Positions 1 to 6,994 of a stretch of DNA of 14,326 nucleotides are shown here, in pieces; the first letter of the stretch is position 1; the number at the start of each line of letters is the position of its first letter. A program made the position numbers and the translations under genes. Below the pieces are notes generated by a model. The model saw nothing but the letters and a program-made list of their open reading frames with translations, was not told the DNA's origin and ran no database searches. Location of the stretch: NCBI GenBank assembly GCA_044370375.1, contig JBILVQ010000063.1:1-14326 (forward strand), given 5' to 3'. Source of the DNA: JBILVQ01 sp044370375 (GTDB lineage Bacteria > Bacteroidota > Bacteroidia > UBA4408).

Positions 1-426
1 CAAAAAGTGGTTGAACCAGATGCAGCAATGCTAACTACTGGAATAGGATTTACGGTTACCTGAATAGTGTTAGAGGAAGCACTGCATCCGTTTTCGGTGA
101 GGGTAACAGAATAATTGCCTGATTGGGTAACGGTAATACTTGATTGCGTGCTTCCATTGCTCCATAAGTTTCCTTGTGATGAAGAAGAGCTAAGCATTAC
201 AGAACCACCCTCGCAAAAAGTGGTTGAGCCAGACGCAACAATGCTAGCCACAGGAATAGGATTTACGTTTACCTGAATAGTGTTTGAGGAAGCACTGCAT
301 CCGTTTTCGGTGAGGGTAACAGAATAATTGCCTGATTGGCTTACGGTAATACTTGGTTGTGTACTTCCATTGCTCCATAGGTTACCGGAAGCAGCAGAGG
401 AGCTAAGGGTAATAGAATCACCGGTA
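1..426 (-). repeat. Two tandem 213-bp coding repeats plus the start of a third, diverged unit
   Basis: The blocks 1-213 and 214-426 align without gaps at a period of 213 bp (71 codons, in frame). They are identical over 54 bases (73-126 versus 286-339) and differ only at scattered positions elsewhere. A more diverged unit begins at 427. The array continues off the left edge, so the copy number is unknown. The match at DNA level, not only protein level, suggests recent duplication or gene conversion. Confidence 0.92.
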
Positions 427-1316
427 CAAAATGAAGTGTTAGGAGATGCTGTAATTACGGGTGCTGTCAGATTACAACCAATGGGTTCGATACTAAAATC
501 ATCTAGCATTAATCCGCTATGGTTGGCCTGACTAAAAATATGAAACCCCAGGTAAAATATTCCGTTTTGAGCAGGAGAAAATGTTGCTGTTACTGCTTGT
601 TGATAGGTTGTGTTATTAATCTGCAAATTCGAGAAAATAGGGCCTTGATTCATATCTGCAGCATTGGCCGATGGACCAAACTTTACTTGCAGTTTTTCTT
701 GTCCGTAGCAGGAGCTAGCCCGATACCAAAATTTTACTCTGTATTGAACATCTTGCTGAAGTTGAAAGCCGGGGCTGAACAACCAATCATTGGCGGCCTG
801 ACATTCATTGGCTCTGTATCTTACTGCCCTTGGGAAGGAGCGTGGATTTATTCCAGAGATTCTCCAGGTCCTGCTGTCATAATTGGCATTTTGAACGGAC
901 CAGCCACAAGGAAGATTTGGGCTGCTATCAAAATTCTCGGTATGTGGAATACCAGTAATAATGGTGTTTTGAAAAGCAACATAGGCAGATTGTGTTGGGG
1001 TTGAGTTCCCGCAAAAACGAACGATGCACCTGAACCAGGTAGATGCGTTAACATTTACCACAGTGCTAACGCTATTGGCTCCTGCTATATTGGTCCAGTT
1101 AAAGTTATTGCTGCTTCTTTGCCATTGGTAAGTTCTGCCAAATCCATTTTGAATTCCTGCAATACTAAGGTTTACATTTTGTGCAACACATATTGAAGAT
1201 GGATTTGCTATGGTAGTTCCTGCATTTCCATTGTTGGCAATACTGTTAGGCACGAAAAAGAATTGAAGGCATGGAATAAACAGAATTGCCGGACTGAGGT
1301 GTAAGTTTGTTCTCAT
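1..1316 (-). CDS. Large secreted repeat protein, N-terminal part (probable T9SS cargo)
   Basis: This open frame starts at ATG 1316-1314 and runs off the left edge, giving 438 codons. An in-frame TAG lies eight codons upstream, so this is the first available ATG. Residues 1 to about 27 look like a signal peptide (basic start, hydrophobic core, ending near SIA). About 30-115 is an Ig/PKD-like region with Cys and a YQWQ motif. About 118-280 resembles the cleaved-adhesin/MAM-like jelly-roll of Bacteroidota surface proteins (ENFD near the start, NDWLFSPGF, FWYR, then LDDFSIEP). From Cys297 there are 71-residue repeats carrying CxGxS, LWSNGST, SGNYSVTLTENGC and NTIQV motifs. Seen: signal peptide, repeats and no stop. 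Inferred: an exported adhesin-like protein whose sorting domain lies outside the window. It follows guaB on the same strand but is separated from it by terminators. Confidence 0.85.
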   Translation of the reverse strand, partial: MRTNLHLSPAILFIPCLQFFFVPNSIANNGNAGTTIANPSSICVAQNVNLSIAGIQNGFGRTYQWQRSSNNFNWTNIAGANSVSTVVNVNASTWFRCIVRFCGNSTPTQSAYVAFQNTIITGIPHTENFDSSPNLPCGWSVQNANYDSRTWRISGINPRSFPRAVRYRANECQAANDWLFSPGFQLQQDVQYRVKFWYRASSCYGQEKLQVKFGPSANAADMNQGPIFSNLQINNTTYQQAVTATFSPAQNGIFYLGFHIFSQANHSGLMLDDFSIEPIGCNLTAPVITASPNTSFCTGDSITLSSSAASGNLWSNGSTQPSITVSQSGNYSVTLTENGCSASSNTIQVNVNPIPVASIVASGSTTFCEGGSVMLSSSSSQGNLWSNGSTQSSITVTQSGNYSVTLTENGCSASSNTIQVTVNPIPVVSIAASGSTTF

Positions 1317-1364
1317 AAGACTTCTTTTTGTTGTTTTCTAAGGATATAAATCACCAATAGACAT

Positions 1365-1404
1365 AAAAAAACAGGAAATTAGACGAAGCCGTTTAATTTC
1401 CTGT
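1365..1404 (-). terminator. Intrinsic terminator, distal copy after guaB
   Basis: The stem ACAGGAAATTA (1371-1381) pairs perfectly over 11 bp with TAATTTCCTGT (1394-1404) around a 12-nt loop. Read on the minus strand, the hairpin is followed directly by six T residues (the A-run at 1365-1370). The plus-strand reading has no T-tract, so it acts on the minus strand, separating guaB from the downstream secreted-protein gene. Confidence 0.8.
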
Positions 1405-1411
1405 TGACAAT

Positions 1412-1436
1412 AAAAAAAAGAGAGTTTAATGCTCTC
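1412..1436 (-). terminator. Intrinsic terminator, proximal copy after guaB
   Basis: GAGAG (1420-1424) pairs with CTCTC (1432-1436) around a 7-nt loop. On the minus strand an eight-T run follows (A-run at 1412-1419). It lies about 18 nt past the guaB stop codon. The stem is short but G+C containing and the T-tract is excellent. It forms a tandem pair with the hairpin at 1371-1404. Confidence 0.7.
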
Positions 1437-1454
1437 AAAAACTTCCCTTAAATT

Positions 1455-2921
1455 TTACCTGGTTGAGTAGTTGGGAGCCTCACGGGTGATGATTACATCA
1501 TGCGGATGGCTTTCGCGAATCCCTGCTGCCGTAATTTTAATGAACTTTGCTTTTGTCAAGTCGGCAACATTTTTTGCACCGCAATATCCCATACCGGCCC
1601 TTAATCCGCCGGTTAACTGATAAATAACCTCTGCCAAAGAGCCTTTGTAGGGAACTCTTCCGGAAATACCTTCAGGCACAAGCTTTTTGATATCATCTTC
1701 TGCATCCTGAAAGTAGCGATCTTTTGAACCTTGTTGCATCGCCTCAATGCTACCCATTCCTCTATATGATTTAAACTTTCGCCCCTCGTAAATGATGGTT
1801 TCGCCGGGAGATTCTTCCACTCCTGCAAACATAGAACCAAGCATAACGGAATTGGCACCGGCTGCAAGGGCTTTTACAATATCTCCTGTAAATCGTATTC
1901 CACCATCGGCAATAACGGGTGTTCCTGATTTTTTCAGTGCTTTCGATACTTCCCAAATGGCGGATAATTGCGGAACACCAACACCGGCAATAATTCTGGT
2001 AGTACAAATCGATCCCGGACCAATACCCACTTTTACTGCATCAACCCCAGCCTTTACCAACATTTGAGCGGCCTCAGCAGTTGCAATATTTCCAGCAACC
2101 AAATCAATAGATTTATAAGCTTTTCTGATGAGTTTTACCGCATCAATAACCCCTTTTGAATGACCGTGTGCCGTATCAATTATGATAGCATCAACACCGG
2201 CTTTTACAAGGGCATCTACTCTTTCAGCAATATCTGGTGTTACACCAACTGCCGCAGCAACCCTTAATCGGCCAAGACTATCTTTGCAAGCATTGGGCCT
2301 GATTCTTGTTTTGATGATATCTTTATAAGTGATTAAGCCTATTAATTTATTGTCCTTATCAACCACCGGTAATTTTTCAATTTTATATTCTTGAAGTATT
2401 TGTTCGGCTTTATTTAAATCTTTGCCATTGTTGGTGGTGACAACCTTGGTGGTCATAATTTCTTTTACACCTCTTTTGAGATTTTTTTCGAAACGGAGAT
2501 CACGATTGGTAATAATGCCAACTAATTTTTGGTTGTCATCTACAATAGGAATTCCACCAATTTTGTTTTCCTTCATCAATTGCAAGGCATCAGAGACCTT
2601 CGCAGTAAAATGCAAGGTAACCGGATCTTGAATCATGCCGCTTTCGCTTCTTTTTACTTTTTTTACATGGTCGGCCTGGGCCTGAATACTCATGTTTTTG
2701 TGCAAAACACCTATTCCTCCTTCCTGGGCAATAGCAATGGCCAATTGATACTCTGTAACCGTATCCATGGCTGCAGAAACAATGGGGGCTTTCAATAGAA
2801 TATTTCTGGAAAACAAGCTTGAAATATCTGTTTCGCGGGGGAGAATTTCGGAATAGGCCGGGATTAGTAGGACATCATCGTAGGTAAGTCCTTCTCCTGC
2901 AAATTTTTCCTGAGTAGGCAT
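1455..2921 (-). CDS. guaB: Inosine-5'-monophosphate dehydrogenase
   Basis: It catalyses NAD-dependent oxidation of IMP to XMP, the committed step of cytoplasmic GMP synthesis. The 488 residues match the usual bacterial length. The N-terminal strand of the (beta/alpha)8 barrel carries GLTYDDVLLIPAYSE and SAAMDTVTE. A Bateman module of two CBS domains occupies roughly 95-205 (IGGIPIVD and EKLPVVD segments). The catalytic loop GPGSICTTR places the nucleophile at Cys306. The IMP-phosphate and barrel motifs ADGGIRFTGD and GSMFAG follow, then YRGMGS near 386-391. The mobile flap carries the Arg402-Tyr403 dyad in DRYFQ, and GRVPYKG follows it. All key residues are present. The start follows a candidate -7 element and gives the standard N-terminus. 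It appears monocistronic, with tandem terminators behind it, and is divergent from the surface-protein operon. Confidence 0.98.
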   Translation of the reverse strand: MPTQEKFAGEGLTYDDVLLIPAYSEILPRETDISSLFSRNILLKAPIVSAAMDTVTEYQLAIAIAQEGGIGVLHKNMSIQAQADHVKKVKRSESGMIQDPVTLHFTAKVSDALQLMKENKIGGIPIVDDNQKLVGIITNRDLRFEKNLKRGVKEIMTTKVVTTNNGKDLNKAEQILQEYKIEKLPVVDKDNKLIGLITYKDIIKTRIRPNACKDSLGRLRVAAAVGVTPDIAERVDALVKAGVDAIIIDTAHGHSKGVIDAVKLIRKAYKSIDLVAGNIATAEAAQMLVKAGVDAVKVGIGPGSICTTRIIAGVGVPQLSAIWEVSKALKKSGTPVIADGGIRFTGDIVKALAAGANSVMLGSMFAGVEESPGETIIYEGRKFKSYRGMGSIEAMQQGSKDRYFQDAEDDIKKLVPEGISGRVPYKGSLAEVIYQLTGGLRAGMGYCGAKNVADLTKAKFIKITAAGIRESHPHDVIITREAPNYSTR

Positions 2922-2940
2922 GGTAAAAAAAATTTGCGCT

Positions 2941-2948
2941 CAAAATTA
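2941..2948 (-). promoter_or_regulatory. Candidate -7 element of the guaB promoter
   Basis: The minus strand reads TAATTTTG here, a perfect match to the Bacteroidota -7 consensus TAnnTTTG. It would put transcription start within about 15 nt of the guaB ATG. No convincing TTG is found 19-21 bp further upstream, only a T-rich stretch, so this is a one-element prediction. Confidence 0.35.
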
Positions 2949-3130
2949 CTTAAATAAGCGAGTAAGAAAAAAATCTTTTTACAAATACCCGGCGGTAAAT
3001 AGTATTTGGGTTTTTTTTGGGTTAAGCATTTTTTTTTGCGGTCAAGTCTATTAGGGCTATGGAGAGTAAATCCCTGTTTGGCAATTTTGATTTTTTTTGG
3101 TGTTTTTTTTAAAAACTATCCATTTTAGAA

Positions 3131-3158
3131 GTTTTTCAACAGGGCAGCCTGTTAAAAC
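3131..3158 (+). repeat. Inverted repeat upstream of the surface-protein operon
   Basis: AACAGG (3138-3143) and CCTGTT (3148-3153) flank the loop GCAG. After a 2-nt bulge the arms extend as GTTTT (3131-3135) and AAAAC (3154-3158). Neither strand has a following T-tract, so it is not a typical terminator. Its place about 65 bp before the first ATG of the operon fits a leader hairpin or operator. Function unknown. Confidence 0.4.
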
Positions 3159-3224
3159 AAATAGGAAAAATATGAGGGAATTGATTTTTTTTGTAAACTT
3201 GAACTTTCAAACCCCTGAAATTCG

Positions 3225-5912
3225 ATGAGGAAATTAATTCCAACGCTTGTTTTTATTTTTATTTCCTTCAATTTCCTGAATGCACAAACGGTATTTTGGA
3301 GTGAAGATTTTGAAGGTGTCATTTGTAATCCTCCTAATGCGGGTTGCTCTGTATCAGGTTATTCTGGCACCAATGGGCTTTGGACAGAAACCTTTTTAGC
3401 AGGCCATACAGGCGATGCACCTAACGTTTGGTACGTTAGCTGTATGGAAGCCGGTTTTCCTTTGGGAGGTTGCGGGAATACTTGCATAGGTGCTACACCG
3501 CCCCCTCCACCACCCAATCCCTCCGCAACAGGCCAATCATTACATTTGGGCAGTACTTTACTTGGAGATATTGGGGCTGCATATAATGCCGGTTCCGGTT
3601 TGGCGGGCTTTTTGGATGGTTCCACGGAAACCAGGGCTGAAAGCCCCGTTATTGATTGCTCTGGACAAAATACCATTCAACTTAGCTTTAATTACCTTGA
3701 ATTTGGGGATGCTGCCATTGATGATGGTTCTGTTTGGTATTTTGATGGTGTAAGCTGGTCTTTGTTATCGAATACAATTAAAACAACGTGTTGTTTAGGA
3801 TTGGGTCTTCCATCTCCCTGCACAGGGAATGAACAGGGGCTTTGGGGTTCTGCTACATTGAATTTGCCGGCAAGTGCCAATAATAATCCCAATGTAAAAA
3901 TTGGATTTCTTTGGCAGAACGACAATGATGCTGCTGGTATTGATCCATCTTATGCCATTGATAATATGGTTTTGACCGCTAATTCAGGGTCTAATACGGT
4001 AAGTTTGAATAATCTTCCTACCGGACCCTTTTGTGAAGGTCAGGCCATTAACTTCAATTTTACCTCCAATGGAACTTTTCCTGCCGGCAATGATTATCAG
4101 GTAATCATGTCGGATGCTGCCGGTGTTTTTGTTTTACCGCCTACTGTTGTAGGTACGCTTACTTCAAGTTTAAATTCCGGGGTGGTGAATGTTACCATTC
4201 CGGTTGGAACTCCTGCCGGTGCAGGTTATCAATTCAATATTATTGCTACTAATCCGGCCACTGTTGGCAGTCCGGTAGGCCCCTTCACCATTGATCCAAT
4301 TGTGCCGGTATCTGTAAGTATTTCGGTTGCACCTAACGATACGGTTTGCGCAGGTGCCCAACTCACATTCACGGCCGTTGCTGTGAACGGTGGTGCAGCT
4401 CCAACTTATCAATGGCAGAACAATGGGGTCAACATTCCCGGTGCCACTGCTGCTACGCTGGTAACCTCTACCTTGTTAACAGGAGCCAACATCAGGGTAA
4501 TTTTGAATAGCTCATTTCCTTGCACCAGCAATGACCCTGATACCTCGAATGTTATTCCCATTACGATTCTTCCAACCACACCATTGACCGCAACCATTGC
4601 TGCAGCGCCAACCGGAACAATTTGTGCAGGAGATCCTGTGGCCTTTACTTCAACGGTTACCAATGGCGGTACAGCTCCGGTATATCAATGGTTGTTAAAT
4701 GGCAATGTTATTCCGGGCGCCAATGCTGATACCTACAATACAACCACCTTGAACGACCAAGACACGATACAATTGGTGGTAGCTTCTTCGAATATTTGTG
4801 CAACTAATTCGCCGGACACAACCAATTTTATTATTACCACCGTAATTTCATCGCAACCTGCCACCATCATTGCCTTTGCAGATACACTACAGGTTTGTTC
4901 AGGCGGGACCGTGAATTTTTCAAGCACATCTACCAATGGTGGCCCAAGTCCAACGTATCAGTGGTATGTAGATGGTCTTCCAATTGCTACGGGTATTAAT
5001 AGTACTTTTTCGACAACCTTTACAGAAGATGCAACGGTTTATGTAAGCATTCAGTCCTCCTTGCCTTGTGTACCTGCGGGTACCACTTTTTCTGATTCCA
5101 TTTTCATTGATGTTGTGCCAATTGATACACTAACCATTGGTATTGCTCCTACCACAGGGATTTGTGCAGGTCAAAATGTATTATTCCTTACTTACTCTCC
5201 TAATGCAGGAGTAGGTGCTACCTACATTTGGACCAACAATGGTGATACCATTGGATCCGGCTCAACTTTAACAATTCCGGCCAATAACTTGGCTACCGGT
5301 GATGAAATAATTTGTACCGTAACAGCCACCAATCCTTGTATTAATGTACCCTCAGCCTCCTCACCAGCTTATAATGTTGTTTTGTTGCCCTTTGTGAATG
5401 TGGATGCCGGTCCCAATGTGGAAATTACCTACGGTGATACAACCACTTTGGTTCCTGTTATCACAGGCGGTGTTGTTAATGCATTAGGATTTACTTGGTT
5501 TCCCGACTCCACTTTAAGTTGCCGGGTATGCAAAAATCCAATTTCCTTCGCTTTGGTTTCCACTTGGTACACTTTACAATATACCAGTACGAATGGTTGT
5601 AAAGGAACAGATTCTGTTTTGGTGGATGTGAAGCCGAATTATGAAGTTTTTGTTCCATCTGCTTTTTCACCCAACGGTGATGGAAGAAATGATGTCCTTT
5701 ATGCACGAGGACCTTTTATAAAGGATGTCACCATGAAAATTTACGATCGCTTTGGGCAATTGATTTTTGAAAGCCCGTATATTATTTATGGTTGGGATGG
5801 TACCAAAAATTTTGTGCCATTAAATAGCGGTGTTTATGTTTATTTGGTGGACGGAACCTTTTTGGATGGAACCACCTTTAGTAAACAAGGAACAGTAACA
5901 TTAGCGAGATAA
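3225..5912 (+). CDS. Type B CTD T9SS cargo, surface protein with four Ig-like repeats
   Basis: This 895-residue protein is predicted to be secreted by the type IX system and displayed at the cell surface. Residues 1-20 are a signal peptide ending NA before QT. About 21-262 is a MAM/jelly-roll-like domain (SEDFEG start, YAIDNMVL end) with a six-proline run at 92-97. About 264-361 is a domain opening GPFCEGQ. Four Ig-like repeats start at 362, 454, 545 and 636. Each has CxG, usually NGG, YQW-type Trp and a second Cys, 58 apart in the first. A PKD-like domain with SCRVC covers 724-804. The last 91 residues are the CHU_C/type B sorting domain (FSPNGDGRNDV, IYDRFGQL, YGWDGT, KQGTVTLAR). It leads a probable operon, 18 bp before the PorP/SprF gene. 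Lysine is absent between 225 and 770. An adhesin role is inferred from architecture only. Confidence 0.93.
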   Translation: MRKLIPTLVFIFISFNFLNAQTVFWSEDFEGVICNPPNAGCSVSGYSGTNGLWTETFLAGHTGDAPNVWYVSCMEAGFPLGGCGNTCIGATPPPPPPNPSATGQSLHLGSTLLGDIGAAYNAGSGLAGFLDGSTETRAESPVIDCSGQNTIQLSFNYLEFGDAAIDDGSVWYFDGVSWSLLSNTIKTTCCLGLGLPSPCTGNEQGLWGSATLNLPASANNNPNVKIGFLWQNDNDAAGIDPSYAIDNMVLTANSGSNTVSLNNLPTGPFCEGQAINFNFTSNGTFPAGNDYQVIMSDAAGVFVLPPTVVGTLTSSLNSGVVNVTIPVGTPAGAGYQFNIIATNPATVGSPVGPFTIDPIVPVSVSISVAPNDTVCAGAQLTFTAVAVNGGAAPTYQWQNNGVNIPGATAATLVTSTLLTGANIRVILNSSFPCTSNDPDTSNVIPITILPTTPLTATIAAAPTGTICAGDPVAFTSTVTNGGTAPVYQWLLNGNVIPGANADTYNTTTLNDQDTIQLVVASSNICATNSPDTTNFIITTVISSQPATIIAFADTLQVCSGGTVNFSSTSTNGGPSPTYQWYVDGLPIATGINSTFSTTFTEDATVYVSIQSSLPCVPAGTTFSDSIFIDVVPIDTLTIGIAPTTGICAGQNVLFLTYSPNAGVGATYIWTNNGDTIGSGSTLTIPANNLATGDEIICTVTATNPCINVPSASSPAYNVVLLPFVNVDAGPNVEITYGDTTTLVPVITGGVVNALGFTWFPDSTLSCRVCKNPISFALVSTWYTLQYTSTNGCKGTDSVLVDVKPNYEVFVPSAFSPNGDGRNDVLYARGPFIKDVTMKIYDRFGQLIFESPYIIYGWDGTKNFVPLNSGVYVYLVDGTFLDGTTFSKQGTVTLAR
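4308..5393 (+). repeat. Four tandem Ig-like protein repeats (about 88-92 residues)
   Basis: Units start at codons 362, 454, 545 and 636 of the 895-residue protein. They share a first Cys in a CxG context, usually an NGG turn, a central aromatic-x-W and a second Cys near the end. The fourth unit is the most diverged (YIW for YQW, NAG for NGG). Similarity is clear at protein level but loose at DNA level, indicating old duplications. Confidence 0.85.
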
Positions 5913-5930
5913 CAATAAAAAAAAAGAGCA

Positions 5931-6974
5931 ATGCTTAGAAAACTACTTCTCATTTCATTACTGACCGGAAATGTTTGTTTAGCTCAGGACAGTCATTTTT
6001 CACAATTTTGGGCGAATCCCCTGCATCTGAATCCAGCTTTAGCAGGCAATACGCTGTCGGATGTAAGGATCATTTCAAATTACCGAACTCAGTGGAAGGC
6101 GGTTGCCGAACCCTATAACACCATTGGTGCTTCGGTTGATTTTACCTTGCCCGGAAATTCAAGATCAAAGGATTTTTGGGGTATGGGGGTAAATTTTATT
6201 AGCGATAAGGGTGGACTTGCTTCCTACAAAACCACTAACGCAAATTTTTGTATTAGTTATAACAAACTGTTGGGTGGATCAAAAACCAATATTTTTTCAA
6301 TTGGAGCAATGGGTGGTTATGCCCAAAGATCTTGGGATGCCCCAAGTTTAAGTTGGGATAGTCAGTGGAATGGGGTTAATTACGATCCTTCATTGCCAAG
6401 CAATGAAGGTGCACAGATTTTACCTTCTCTCTCTTATTTGGACGTTGGTGTTGGTGTTGCTTGGAATTATCAGTTTTCTAAGTATGTAAGAATGTTGTCC
6501 GGAGCGTCTTTGGCACACTTTAACCGCTCGGATATTTCTTTTACAAAGGCAGAAAAGGATCCACAAAAGATGAAAACAACAGTGCATGCATCCATGCAGA
6601 TTTTAAGTAAAAAGAAAAGTAATTTGTCTTTTATTCCATCGGTTATGTATGTTCAGCAGGGTCCGCAAAGTATGATAAACTTTGGAGGCGGTGGAAGATT
6701 CAGATTGCAGGATAGAGCAAGATATACTGGATATGAAAGCGAAGTTGCTATGTTCCTTGGCTTGTTTTATCGTTGGAAAGATGCAACTTACGCTGTGGTT
6801 AAAATTGATTTTGCTGATTTTGCCTTCGGAGTCTCTTACGATGTGAATGTTTCGAAATTAAACGTTGCCTCCAATGGTAGAGGTGGACTTGAGTTAAATC
6901 TTGCCTACTCCAAGGTGATTCACGGTAATTCTAAGAATAATCCTAAAGCAGGGATGAAATTCGTTCAATTATAA
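5931..6974 (+). CDS. PorP/SprF-family type IX secretion membrane protein
   Basis: The 347-residue product has a signal peptide (hydrophobic 4-18, ending CLA before QD). The family hallmark follows at residues 22-39: HFSQF, then NPL, then LNPALAG. The rest alternates short hydrophobic and polar stretches rich in Gly, Tyr and Phe, as expected of an outer-membrane beta-barrel of this family, and the length is typical. In Flavobacterium johnsoniae, SprF is needed for export of the type B CTD adhesin SprB, and sprF-like genes commonly sit next to such cargo. Here the gene lies 18 bp after one type B cargo and 20 bp before another, so it is probably the partner of one or both. Unlike its neighbours it has ordinary lysine content. 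I leave the symbol blank because PorP, SprF and SprF-like paralogues cannot be told apart here. Confidence 0.93.
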   Translation: MLRKLLLISLLTGNVCLAQDSHFSQFWANPLHLNPALAGNTLSDVRIISNYRTQWKAVAEPYNTIGASVDFTLPGNSRSKDFWGMGVNFISDKGGLASYKTTNANFCISYNKLLGGSKTNIFSIGAMGGYAQRSWDAPSLSWDSQWNGVNYDPSLPSNEGAQILPSLSYLDVGVGVAWNYQFSKYVRMLSGASLAHFNRSDISFTKAEKDPQKMKTTVHASMQILSKKKSNLSFIPSVMYVQQGPQSMINFGGGGRFRLQDRARYTGYESEVAMFLGLFYRWKDATYAVVKIDFADFAFGVSYDVNVSKLNVASNGRGGLELNLAYSKVIHGNSKNNPKAGMKFVQL

Positions 6975-6994
6975 ACCATTTAGCTCCATGAAGT

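Larger units (their letters stand above)
2922..3224. other. Divergent intergenic region with five T8-T9 tracts
   Basis: This 303-bp non-coding spacer separates divergent guaB from the surface-protein operon and must hold both promoters. It contains T runs of 8-9 on the plus strand at 3011-3018, 3029-3037, 3091-3098, 3103-3110 and 3185-3192. It also holds one small hairpin (3131-3158). For the plus-strand operon the best -7 match is TAAACTTG at 3194-3201, one mismatch from TAnnTTTG and without a correctly spaced TTG, so that promoter is not called. No small ORF or RNA is evident. Confidence 0.6.

Noticed and set aside
1..430. CRISPR-like or mobile-element repeat array
   Set aside because: The repeats are 213 bp, contiguous, in frame and encode Ig-like protein units, with no spacers or terminal inverted repeats.
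519..1004. A 161-codon plus-strand open frame
   Set aside because: It lies antisense to the partial secreted-protein gene, whose minus-strand frame has a signal peptide, recognised domains and in-frame repeats. The plus-strand product has no coherent domain.
1792..2159. Plus-strand open frames within guaB
   Set aside because: They overlap fully conserved IMP dehydrogenase coding sequence on the other strand and resemble no protein family.
3194..3201. TAAACTTG as -7 element of the cargo operon
   Set aside because: It has one mismatch to TAnnTTTG and no TTG 19-21 bp upstream; the nearest TTG is only 13 bp away. Too weak to call as a promoter.
6988..6990. Earlier ATG before the 1313-residue gene
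   Set aside because: It is 7 nt upstream and out of frame with the signal peptide and repeats; ATG 6995 gives a proper MKR signal sequence.
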